A stretch of DNA of 6,910 nt, from contig CAMIEW010000046.1 of NCBI GenBank assembly GCA_946222055.1, positions 1 to 6,910 on the forward strand. The letters run 5' to 3'. Under the pieces are notes generated by a model. That model had not been told where the DNA came from. It worked only from the letters and a program-made list of their open reading frames with translations, and did not search any database. Below are positions 1-5,579 of this stretch, in pieces. This stretch comes from an uncultured Porphyromonas sp. (GTDB lineage Bacteria > Bacteroidota > Bacteroidia > Bacteroidales > Porphyromonadaceae). How positions within the stretch are numbered: the first letter of the stretch is position 1; the number at the start of each line of letters is the position of its first letter. The position numbers were made by a program, and so were the translations under genes.

Positions 1-20
1 AGCCCCATAGGCTCACTCAT
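1..20 (-). CDS. 5' end of an unidentified downstream gene (partial)
   Basis: An ATG on the minus strand at 20-18 overlaps the TGA of the DUF4924 gene in the four bases ATGA, the usual sign of translational coupling. Only six codons (M-S-E-P-M-G) are visible before the window ends, so the product cannot be named. A purine-rich AGGAGG at 30-25 lies 4 nt before this ATG, although those bases also encode glutamates of the upstream protein. A second in-frame ATG at 8-6 is an alternative start. The open frame and overlap are seen; that it is a real gene is inference. Confidence 0.45.
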
Positions 21-550
21 GACTCCTCCTCGCTTGTGCGGAATCGGTCAGCCAGTAGGGCGAGGAAGGTGCTCAGCTGCCTCATCCCTCGGATGGTCTC
101 CTCCGATACCTCGCGCCCCTGCTCCCGTAGGTGCACGTAGCCGTAGAGACCGATCAGGGCGGTCTCCACCTCATCGTGATCTCGCCCGGCGCCCTTGTCG
201 CGGAGTTGGACGATGGCGGGGAGTGCAGCGTAGTAGAGCGTGGCGAAGAGGGTCTCCGACTTATCCTTCAGCAGCTCCGAGGAGAGCGCCTCGAGTCGGC
301 CGATCAGCTCGGTGAGCGTGCTCAGGTGTCCCTGCTCACGGATCCCCTCCTCCTGCATCTGTCGGGCGAGGGAGAGGTACCACTCCTCCACCTCCTGACG
401 CTGCTCCTCAGAGCAGTCGTAGCCCTGCTCCACATAGCGATGGATCTCGGCGGGATCGAAGTGCAGGGCCCGGAGGATATCCTCCACCTGCCACATGTAG
501 AGCAGGTACTCGGCGATGTTCTCGTGCCTCTTCTGCTTAGCGACAAACAT
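17..550 (-). CDS. DUF4924 family protein, unknown function
   Basis: This 177-residue protein has no signal peptide or membrane segment, so it is probably cytoplasmic. The N-terminus (M-F-V-A-K-Q-K-R, then N-I-A-E-Y-L-L-Y-M-W-Q-V-E-D) matches my memory of DUF4924, a Bacteroidota-restricted family of about this length with no assigned function. It is rich in Glu, Arg and Leu, which suggests an all-helical fold. An acidic stretch at residues 46-57 and the acidic tail (E-E-E-S) are visible, with no recognisable catalytic motif. The ATG at 550-548 is the first codon of the family-like N-terminus and lies only 3 nt after the HIT gene stop, so it is almost certainly co-transcribed with greA and the HIT gene. 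The stop overlaps the next start. The family call is from pattern recognition; the function is unknown. Confidence 0.85.
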   Translation of the reverse strand: MFVAKQKRHENIAEYLLYMWQVEDILRALHFDPAEIHRYVEQGYDCSEEQRQEVEEWYLSLARQMQEEGIREQGHLSTLTELIGRLEALSSELLKDKSETLFATLYYAALPAIVQLRDKGAGRDHDEVETALIGLYGYVHLREQGREVSEETIRGMRQLSTFLALLADRFRTSEEES

Positions 551-553
551 CCC

Positions 554-943
554 TCAGAGTCTCTCGCGGATCTGCCGTGCCACCTCCTCCAGCTCCTCGT
601 CGGTCATGGAGACATGCTCGCCGTGGAAGTCGGCATCACTCTCGCTATTGATCGGGATCAGGTGCAGGTGAGCGTGATTGACCTCCAGACCGAGGACGAC
701 GGCAGCCACCTTGCGACAGCCACTCATCTCCCGGATGGCAGCAGAGATCCTCTTTGCGAAGCTCATCAGGCTCGCCAGTTCCTCATCGGTGAGGTCAAAG
801 AAATAGTCTACCTCCCGCTTCGGAACTACGAGCGTGTGGCCGGGACGAAGGGGGTTGATATCGAGGAAAGCAAAATTGTGCTCATCCTCGGCGATCTTGT
901 GGCTGGGGATCTCTCCCCGGATGATTTTGCTAAAGATGGTCAT
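554..943 (-). CDS. HIT family (histidine triad) nucleotide-binding protein
   Basis: This 129-residue cytoplasmic protein belongs to the HIT superfamily, whose members hydrolyse nucleoside phosphoramidates, AMP-lysine-type conjugates or dinucleoside polyphosphates. The N-terminus (I-F-S-K-I-I-R-G-E-I-P) is typical of the Hint branch, as is the D-I-N-P-L-R-P-G-H-T-L-V-V-P block at residues 28-41. The histidine triad H90-x-H92-x-H94 sits in N-H-A-H-L-H-L-I-P, with H92 expected to be the nucleophile. The length is normal for the family and the active site is intact. The ATG at 943-941 gives the canonical family start, 14 nt after the greA stop, and no Shine-Dalgarno sequence is seen. The gene sits between greA and the DUF4924 gene in an apparent operon. 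The physiological substrate cannot be read from the sequence. Confidence 0.95.
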   Translation of the reverse strand: MTIFSKIIRGEIPSHKIAEDEHNFAFLDINPLRPGHTLVVPKREVDYFFDLTDEELASLMSFAKRISAAIREMSGCRKVAAVVLGLEVNHAHLHLIPINSESDADFHGEHVSMTDEELEEVARQIRERL

Positions 944-957
944 GGCGTAGGGTGGGC

Positions 958-1428
958 TTAGATATTGATCTCATCGATGCGGAAGGTGAGCACCCCGGCA
1001 GGCACCTCAATCTCGCAGATGTCCCCCGGCTTCTTCCCGAGGAGACCCTTGGCGATCGGGGTGGAGATGCCGATCTTGCCCTCCTTATTATTCGACTCCG
1101 TATCGGAGACGATGGTGAAGACGCGCTGTTGGTTATTCTTCATATTCGTCAGCGTCACCTTGCTCAGGATGCCCACCTTGGAGGTGTCGATATTGGCGGT
1201 GTCGAGGATGCGGGCGTTGGCGAGCTGCATACGGAGCTGAGCGATCTTGTCCTCCAGCACCGCCTGCTTCTCCTTAGCAGCGGAGTACTCGGCATTCTCG
1301 GAAAGGTCGCCCTTCTCGCGCGCCTCGGCGATCTCCTGGATCACCTCGGGGCGGTCTACGCTCTCCAGCTTACTGATCTCCTCGGAGAGCTTCTTGTAGC
1401 CCTCCTCGGTCATATAGATAAAGTCCAT
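958..1428 (-). CDS. greA: Transcription elongation factor GreA
   Basis: GreA rescues backtracked RNA polymerase by inserting its coiled coil into the secondary channel and stimulating cleavage of the nascent RNA. This 156-residue protein has both expected parts. An N-terminal helical hairpin (about 1-75) carries G-D-L-S-E-N-A-E-Y, in which D41 and E44 match the metal-coordinating acidic residues of E. coli GreA. A C-terminal FKBP-like domain (about 80-156) contains I-S-T-P-I-A-K-G-L-L-G-K. The frame stays open up to 1533, but I chose the ATG at 1428-1426 because M-D-F-I-Y-M-T-E-E-G-Y-K-K-L aligns with the usual GreA start and the family length is about 158. The ATG six codons in (residue 6) is a less likely alternative. 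It is the first gene of the operon with the HIT and DUF4924 genes. Its promoter is either the box at 1629-1636, with a roughly 195-nt leader, or a nearer one. Confidence 0.96.
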   Translation of the reverse strand: MDFIYMTEEGYKKLSEEISKLESVDRPEVIQEIAEAREKGDLSENAEYSAAKEKQAVLEDKIAQLRMQLANARILDTANIDTSKVGILSKVTLTNMKNNQQRVFTIVSDTESNNKEGKIGISTPIAKGLLGKKPGDICEIEVPAGVLTFRIDEINI

Positions 1429-1441
1429 AGTGTCTATAGTG
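1424..1441 (-). repeat. 9-bp imperfect tandem duplication over the greA start
   Basis: On the minus strand, CACTATAGA (1441-1433) is followed directly by CACTATGGA (1432-1424), matching at 8 of 9 positions. The single A-to-G difference creates the greA ATG at 1428. The repeat itself is seen in the sequence; whether it affects translation initiation is unknown and it may be a chance micro-duplication. Confidence 0.5.
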
Positions 1442-1457
1442 CTATGAAAATGGTTTT

Positions 1458-1465
1458 CGAAAATA
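1458..1465 (-). promoter_or_regulatory. Weak candidate -7 box close to greA
   Basis: The minus strand reads TATTTTCG, one mismatch from the Bacteroidota consensus TAnnTTTG. A TTTG lies about 23 nt upstream, slightly farther than the usual 19-21. It overlaps a perfect 10-bp palindrome TTTTCGAAAA (1454-1463). If used, it would start greA about 20-25 nt before its ATG and downstream of the hairpin at 1490-1531. This would make the RNA between 1486 and 1625 an independent transcript. The support is weak. Confidence 0.22.
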
Positions 1466-1485
1466 ACTGCAAGACTGTACCCGAC

Positions 1486-1625
1486 AGACAAAAAGGAAAC
1501 AATCCCAGGCGATACTCCGCCTGGAATCGTCACTCCGTCTGCAGTACGAGGTCGCCACCTCGGTCCTGTAGTCAGTCACTTGCATATAGCCCCGCAGGCG
1601 GTGTCACATCACCCCCTCAGGACTA
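1486..1625 (-). ncRNA. Putative structured small RNA or greA leader
   Basis: The stretch of about 140 nt begins just after a good -7 box and ends at a hairpin with a U-rich tail. Read as minus-strand RNA, it can form several local helices. GUCCUG (1623-1618) can pair with CAGGAC (1568-1563), enclosing a small GGUG/CACC hairpin (1613-1600, loop AUGUGA). Directly after comes CGAGGU/ACCUCG (1562-1547, GGCG tetraloop), then a 14-bp terminator-like hairpin (1531-1498). An overlapping alternative, GUAGUC (1626-1621) with GACUAC (1573-1568), excludes the first helix. I see no SRP-RNA GGAA-loop motif, tRNA cloverleaf or familiar riboswitch core. No ORF of credible length with a sensible start lies in it. 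It could be a small RNA or a leader that attenuates greA. The helices are read directly; the function is inferred. Confidence 0.42.
1490..1531 (-). terminator. Intrinsic-terminator-like hairpin upstream of greA
   Basis: The minus-strand RNA arms GACGAUUCCAGGCG (1531-1518) and CGCCUGGGAUUGUU (1511-1498) pair over 14 consecutive positions around a GAGUAU loop, three of the pairs being G-U wobbles. The tail UCCUUUUU follows (1497-1490). The wobble pairs would be A-C mismatches on the plus strand, which favours function in minus-strand RNA. It could end a short RNA or act as an attenuator about 60 nt before the greA start. The interrupted U-tract makes it weaker than a textbook terminator. Confidence 0.5.
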
Positions 1626-1628
1626 CGG

Positions 1629-1636
1629 CAAAGGTA
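1629..1636 (-). promoter_or_regulatory. Bacteroidota -7 promoter box (TACCTTTG)
   Basis: The minus strand reads TACCTTTG, an exact match to the TAnnTTTG -7 element recognised by the Bacteroidota primary sigma factor. It lies about 75 nt beyond the terminator of the upstream locus, so the position is right for a new transcription unit. Initiation would fall near 1625-1621. No TTTG is visible at the expected -33 distance, so this rests on the -7 box and the context. It is flanked by a 6-bp inverted repeat, CGGCAA (1626-1631) and TTGCCG (1645-1650). Confidence 0.6.
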
Positions 1637-1709
1637 CGAAATAATTGCCGACCGCTCTATCCCCCTCCCTCCACTAATATCGTTGCCGTCGATCCCTTCC
1701 TTTACCAAA

Positions 1710-1757
1710 AACAAAAAGGGCTGACTCCAAGATGTCTTGAAGTCAGCCCTTTTTGTT
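1710..1757 (-). terminator. Strong intrinsic terminator after the sulfatase gene
   Basis: A perfect 17-bp inverted repeat (AACAAAAAGGGCTGACT at 1710-1726, its complement at 1741-1757) encloses a 14-nt loop. After one C/A mismatch, the loop can pair four further bases (1728-1731 with 1736-1739). Read on the minus strand, the GC-rich CAGCCC arm is followed by UUUUUGUUUUU, a good U-tract, about 40 nt after the sulfatase stop. The symmetry would also allow plus-strand termination, but no plus-strand gene is seen. It separates the glycan locus from the greA operon. Confidence 0.88.
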
Positions 1758-1763
1758 ATCAGT

Positions 1764-1787
1764 GCTGCCCAACTCACTCCGGGCAGC
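1764..1787 (-). other. Hairpin between sulfatase stop and terminator
   Basis: A perfect 7-bp inverted repeat, GCTGCCC (1764-1770) and GGGCAGC (1781-1787), with a 10-nt loop lies 12 nt after the sulfatase stop codon. No U-tract follows it, so it is not a terminator alone. It may protect the mRNA 3' end or work in tandem with the terminator six bases further downstream. The structure is seen; the role is inferred. Confidence 0.5.
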
Positions 1788-1799
1788 TAAGTGGTCGGA

Positions 1800-3377
1800 T
1801 CAGAAGCCGTTGAGCCGGAGGGCGAGAGTGTCCTCGTACTGGGTCTGTGCCTCGACCAGCTCGCGACGCATCCGGTCGACGATCTCGCTGTAGGCTGGGT
1901 CGTCGTAGACATTCTTCATCTCGTGCGGATCCTCCTGCAGGTCGTAGAGCTCCCAGAAGTCTTGGTCGCGGTAGAAGTGGATCAGCTTGTACCGCTCATC
2001 GCGCACCCCGTAGTGACGCATAACGCTGTGCTCGGCGGGGTACTCGTAGAAGTGGTAGTAGATCTTGTCCCGACCGGGCAGCTCCTTTGCCCCCTTAAGC
2101 AGCGGAACAAGGGACTCACCCTGGATGTCCTCAGGGATCGCCACACCGGCGAGCTCGAGGAAGGTGGGCGCAAGGTCGATATTCTGCGTCAGCTCCTTGA
2201 TCGCTCCGCGAGCATCGAGCCCCTTGGGGAGGTGCATCAGGAGTGGGTAGTGCATCGACTCCTCGTACATGAAGCGCTTGTCAAACCAGCCGTGCTCGCC
2301 CATGTAGAAGCCCTGGTCGCCGAGGTAGAGGACGATGGTCGTGTCCCAGAGTCCCTCCTCCTTGAGGTAGTCGATGATCCGTCCGACGCCCTCGTCGATC
2401 GGGTGGATCACCTTGGCGTAGTCGCGCATGTATCGCTGGTACTTGTACTCCATCCGCTCTCGGTCAGTCATCTTGCTGTCCCAGTAGTAGTCCGCCATGG
2501 GGCGGTAGTAGGCGAGGAACTTCTCCCTGTCCCCCTCGTCCATACCGGAGAGGATCCACTCGTACATCCGCGAGTAGTGGGTCGGGTGATCCTCACGGAA
2601 GAGCTTGCAGTCGTAGGCGGGGTCCATATGCTCCCCGATATTCATCTCCGCCCGCGCGGCTGCCGGTCGTTCGGCGTAGTCATCGTAGAAGTTTTCCGGA
2701 AGCTTAAAGGTCACATCCTCGTACAGATCCAGATCCTGGATGCGGGGCATCCAGTTGCGGTGAGGCGCCTTGTGCTGCACCATGAGCATGAAGGGGCGAC
2801 TTTTGTCCCGACTTCGGAGCAGGTCGATACTCTTGTCCGTGATCAGGTCGGTGACGTACCCCTTTTCCTTTACCGTATCATTGGGAGCGGTGATGAAGGC
2901 GGGGTTGTAGTAGTCGCCCTGACCCGGCAGGATCTCCCAGTGGTCGAAGCCCTGTGGAAGGGAGTGGAGGTGCCACTTGCCGATGATGGCGGTCTGGTAT
3001 CCGGCCGCCTGGAGCAGCTTGGGGAAGGTCTGCTGGTCGCCGTCGAATACGCTGTGCTCGTTATTTGTGAAGCCGTTCTTATGCGAGTGCTTTCCAGTCA
3101 GGAGGCAGGCGCGGGAGGGCCCGGAGATGGAATTGACGACAAAGGCGTTGTCAAATCTCACTCCGTCCTCCTCGGCAAGTCGGTCGAGATTGGGCGTCTC
3201 GATCTCGCCACCATAGGCGGAGATCATCTGGGAGGTATGGTCATCGCTCTCGATGATCAGGATATTGTACCGAGTCGGGGCCTCGTCCTTAGCCTTGGGG
3301 GCGCAGGCGGTAGGCAGTACGATGCCTGCCACGGCGCTGAGCCCCGCTGCTGCCCGATAGGCGCTATTCTTCTTCAT
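1800..3377 (-). CDS. Serine-type S1 sulfatase, GlcNAc-6-O-sulfatase-like
   Basis: This 525-residue arylsulfatase-superfamily enzyme hydrolyses sulfate esters. The formylglycine motif is S85-G-P-S-R89, so S85 should be oxidised by a radical-SAM maturase (anSME) encoded elsewhere. Other active-site elements are S-D45-D46-H (calcium ligands), G-K134-W-H136, H206 in H-K-A-P-H, D354-Q355 in L-G-D-Q-G and K367 in F-D-K-R. The C-terminal subdomain has the usual E-L-Y-D-L-x-x-D-P-x-E block (about 476-486). The context I-S-G-P-S-R-A-C-L-L-T-G-K-H-S-H-K-N-G-F resembles SulfAtlas S1_11, which includes Bacteroides GlcNAc-6-O-sulfatases acting on mucin or heparan-type glycans; this subfamily call is from memory. 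The N-terminus is a signal peptide, possibly lipoprotein-type at C25, though with Pro at -3 the lipobox is poor. It starts 7 nt after the BACON gene and ends the operon. It is more GC-rich than the three genes before it. Confidence 0.92.
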   Translation of the reverse strand: MKKNSAYRAAAGLSAVAGIVLPTACAPKAKDEAPTRYNILIIESDDHTSQMISAYGGEIETPNLDRLAEEDGVRFDNAFVVNSISGPSRACLLTGKHSHKNGFTNNEHSVFDGDQQTFPKLLQAAGYQTAIIGKWHLHSLPQGFDHWEILPGQGDYYNPAFITAPNDTVKEKGYVTDLITDKSIDLLRSRDKSRPFMLMVQHKAPHRNWMPRIQDLDLYEDVTFKLPENFYDDYAERPAAARAEMNIGEHMDPAYDCKLFREDHPTHYSRMYEWILSGMDEGDREKFLAYYRPMADYYWDSKMTDRERMEYKYQRYMRDYAKVIHPIDEGVGRIIDYLKEEGLWDTTIVLYLGDQGFYMGEHGWFDKRFMYEESMHYPLLMHLPKGLDARGAIKELTQNIDLAPTFLELAGVAIPEDIQGESLVPLLKGAKELPGRDKIYYHFYEYPAEHSVMRHYGVRDERYKLIHFYRDQDFWELYDLQEDPHEMKNVYDDPAYSEIVDRMRRELVEAQTQYEDTLALRLNGF

Positions 3378-3384
3378 ATCTTGA

Positions 3385-3756
3385 TTACTTCTGCTTTATA
3401 GTAAAGGAAACGGGCTTGACGTCCATTGTAGGATGAAAAGTGACGTGGGCGCTCCTTGGGTTGCCGCTATTATTAGCTTTGAACTTCAGTGTTGCCTTGC
3501 CGTCTCCTGATCCGTACTTCTTGACGGGGGAGATCCAGTCCTGATCGGTCTCAATCCACCAGCCAAGATTACCTGCTGATATCTCAAACACTATCGCTCC
3601 CTCACTGGATGGGACCTCAAGGGTTGTGGTCGGCTTTACCTCAAAAGAGGATGGGGTGGGATAGTATGCTCCTGAGTCTTTGTCGCAGCCGGATAGAGAT
3701 AGCGTCAGACAAAGTGTGAGGAGAAAAAACGTAAAGAGTGATTTATACTTAGCCAT
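3385..3756 (-). CDS. Small BACON-domain surface lipoprotein
   Basis: This 123-residue protein has a clear lipoprotein signal: a charged start, a hydrophobic stretch and the lipobox L-S-G-C24. D-K-D follows the cysteine and may act as a surface-export signal in Bacteroidota. The mature part (about 100 residues) is essentially one beta-sandwich domain. It carries the BACON pattern: F-E-I-S-A-G at 57-62, W-W-I-E-T-D-x-D-W-I-S-P at 66-77, a G-S-G-D-G turn at 82-86 and a final V-T-F...F-T-I strand. BACON domains are common in glycan-utilization proteins; carbohydrate or mucin binding was proposed for them, but some act only as spacers. The gene occupies the position often used by SusE-like surface glycan-binding proteins, 28 nt after susD and 7 nt before the sulfatase. 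A glycan-binding accessory role is inference; no other domain is present. Confidence 0.85.
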   Translation of the reverse strand: MAKYKSLFTFFLLTLCLTLSLSGCDKDSGAYYPTPSSFEVKPTTTLEVPSSEGAIVFEISAGNLGWWIETDQDWISPVKKYGSGDGKATLKFKANNSGNPRSAHVTFHPTMDVKPVSFTIKQK

Positions 3757-3784
3757 ATTGATTTGTCATAATCTTAAGGTGTTG

Positions 3785-5575
3785 TTACCATCCGGGATTT
3801 TGTGACCACTTTCCGCCGGTCAGTGAGATCATACGATCTTGCAGAGGAAGTAGGTAGTCTCGCTTTACGTTGAAGGCGTATCCATCGGGCATTTGTTTCT
3901 GGTAATAATCTATGTATCCTTCATCATCTACGTAGATTGTCTTGCCTATCTTGAGCAGACCAGAGTAGTATCCCTCCGGGGCATTCTCCTTCTCTAGATT
4001 GGTACCTCTGAAGAGTACTCCTCTCGGGCGTTGTCCAACAATCAACACATCGGCAGCAGCCCATCGACAGATGTCATCAAATCGGAAATTCTCGCAAGCG
4101 AGCTCTACCCTGCGCTCTCGTCTGACAGCCTGGACATACTTGTCAAGATTGGCAAATGGGTAGCTGGGATCACTATTGTACTCCCGGTCGAAATCTATTG
4201 CGGGCATATCGACCCTCTCACGGAGAGGTAGTAGGCTCTTGGAGATCTCTCCTGCATAGCGGCTACCATCGAGTTCCGCAAGTGCTTCTGCATAATTAAG
4301 AAGTACCTCTGCGTATCTAAATTGGATGGCAGGTGCCTGAGACTTGCCTTCTCCAGTGAGTGCAGGCCGATAGTCCGTATTGTACTCATTGTACTTGAGG
4401 AGGGAGAAGCCAGTGGTATTTTGGTGGTATGAAGACTCATGCAGAGGGGGAAATGCAAACTTCTTATCTGGCTGGATCTGCACTCCGGGGTAGCATACAG
4501 TTTGCGAGAGACGTGGGTCACGAATACTTGGATCTATCTCTTTGCCATAGGTCTTCTCCAAAGCTCTTTGCTCAGACTGTGAGAGCACCTTGCCGTCTCT
4601 TGATAGGTAATCACTGACAAGCGACCGCGAAATTCCACTCTCACCACCTCCTTCGTTGATGTACCTTGTGACACTGTGACCGATACCATTTACAGGATCG
4701 TACTTTTTCCAGAGGAGGACCTCCTTGTTGTCAGTCAGGTCTATGTCCACGAACATATCCTTGTACGGCGTCTCGCCATGGCTGTATATAGACCAAGTGC
4801 CCCGTCGCATGACCTCCTCTGCCGCCTCCTTGGCGATAGTGAGGTAACTTATGATCTTCGCATCGTCTATTCCGGTGGTGAAGAATGGATCACCCTTAGC
4901 CTTGTGGTACTTCTGCCAGGTCCCCTCATAGAGAGCTACCCTGGACTTAAACGCCAGAGCAACATCCTTGTGTACCCTCATAGAGCTGTTGTCCGAGACG
5001 GCTCCGAGCAGCTCAGATGCCTTGGTGAGGTCTGCGAGGATATGGTCTACGATCACTGTCCTTGGCGAACGTTCCACATTGGACTCCGCCATGGAGAGTG
5101 TGCTCTCGACCCATGCCACATCACCATATTTTCGGACTAGGTCGAAGTAGTATTTTGCTCTGAAGAAATAGGCTTCTCCGAGATACTGATTTTTTTCTGC
5201 GCCTTCAGTCTTGTTGTTGTCGGCGTTAAGGATCATAAAGTTGACATCGCGAATCTGATTATACTCAGTCAGTCGCGTCGCATCAGCTACTTTGAAGCGT
5301 CCGGATAGTCGCATATTGGGCGACTTGGGAACCATATTATCGCTCCCATTATCTCCGAAAGCGATTCCCCCTTCCACTCCATAGGGTTGGGTCTCAAATG
5401 CTGTTTCGTAAAATTGATTGACGTACATCTGCATCTCTGCTGCAGATGAGAGCGGGTTGTTGGTTGAGGATAGCTGATCTTGAGGTGATCGATTCAGATC
5501 AAAGCAGGAGGAGGTGCCTAGTAAAAGGCCGACCAAGCAGAACCCTGCACCTATGATGTGTATATTGGTTTTCAT
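3785..5575 (-). CDS. SusD/RagB-family nutrient-binding outer-membrane lipoprotein
   Basis: This 596-residue protein is the lid and glycan-binding partner of the SusC transporter, anchored on the cell surface. Its signal peptide ends at C24 (G-T-S-S-C), followed by F-D-L-N-R-S-P-Q-D-Q-L, the usual N-terminus of mature SusD proteins. Helical repeat signatures are present: Y-L-G-E-A-Y-F-F-R-A-K-Y-Y-F-D-L-V at 131-147 followed by Y-G-D-V, R-Y-A-E-V-L-L-N-Y-A-E-A-L at 420-432, and R-R-E-R-R-V-E-L-A-C-E-N-F-R-F-D-D-I-C-R at 485-504. The C-terminus S-Q-N-P-G-W is the common family ending. The length is normal for the family and no damage is seen. The ATG at 5575 lies 4 nt after the susC stop, so the pair is co-translated. 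The ligand cannot be deduced from this sequence; the sulfatase downstream suggests a sulfated glycan. Confidence 0.96.
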   Translation of the reverse strand: MKTNIHIIGAGFCLVGLLLGTSSCFDLNRSPQDQLSSTNNPLSSAAEMQMYVNQFYETAFETQPYGVEGGIAFGDNGSDNMVPKSPNMRLSGRFKVADATRLTEYNQIRDVNFMILNADNNKTEGAEKNQYLGEAYFFRAKYYFDLVRKYGDVAWVESTLSMAESNVERSPRTVIVDHILADLTKASELLGAVSDNSSMRVHKDVALAFKSRVALYEGTWQKYHKAKGDPFFTTGIDDAKIISYLTIAKEAAEEVMRRGTWSIYSHGETPYKDMFVDIDLTDNKEVLLWKKYDPVNGIGHSVTRYINEGGGESGISRSLVSDYLSRDGKVLSQSEQRALEKTYGKEIDPSIRDPRLSQTVCYPGVQIQPDKKFAFPPLHESSYHQNTTGFSLLKYNEYNTDYRPALTGEGKSQAPAIQFRYAEVLLNYAEALAELDGSRYAGEISKSLLPLRERVDMPAIDFDREYNSDPSYPFANLDKYVQAVRRERRVELACENFRFDDICRWAAADVLIVGQRPRGVLFRGTNLEKENAPEGYYSGLLKIGKTIYVDDEGYIDYYQKQMPDGYAFNVKRDYLLPLQDRMISLTGGKWSQNPGW

Positions 5576-5579
5576 ATGC

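Noticed and set aside
131..961. Long plus-strand open frame antisense to the DUF4924 and HIT genes
   Set aside because: Its translation has no recognisable domain, and it is exactly opposite two well-supported genes. Long antisense frames are expected in GC-rich coding DNA.
1429..1533. 35-residue N-terminal extension of GreA in the open frame up to 1533
   Set aside because: GreA proteins start at the M-D-F-I-Y-M-T-E-E-G position and are about 158 residues long. The extension would be encoded in the hairpin and U-tract region.
1486..1625. Identification of the putative RNA as SRP RNA, 6S RNA, tmRNA, a tRNA or a named riboswitch
   Set aside because: I see no SRP GGAA-loop motif, no cloverleaf, no tmRNA-length element and no riboswitch core that I recognise. 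A 6S-type RNA would need long closing helices between its ends, which I could not find. It stays unassigned.
952..1644. Plus-strand frame opposite greA and its leader
   Set aside because: It has no homology that I can recognise and overlaps a clear greA gene, so it is a shadow.
1791..3401. 536-codon plus-strand open frame across the sulfatase gene
   Set aside because: It is a low-complexity, Val/Leu-rich shadow of the sulfatase, whose catalytic motifs are all on the minus strand.
4676..5140. Plus-strand frame inside susD
   Set aside because: It is antisense to the conserved central part of SusD and has no recognisable features.
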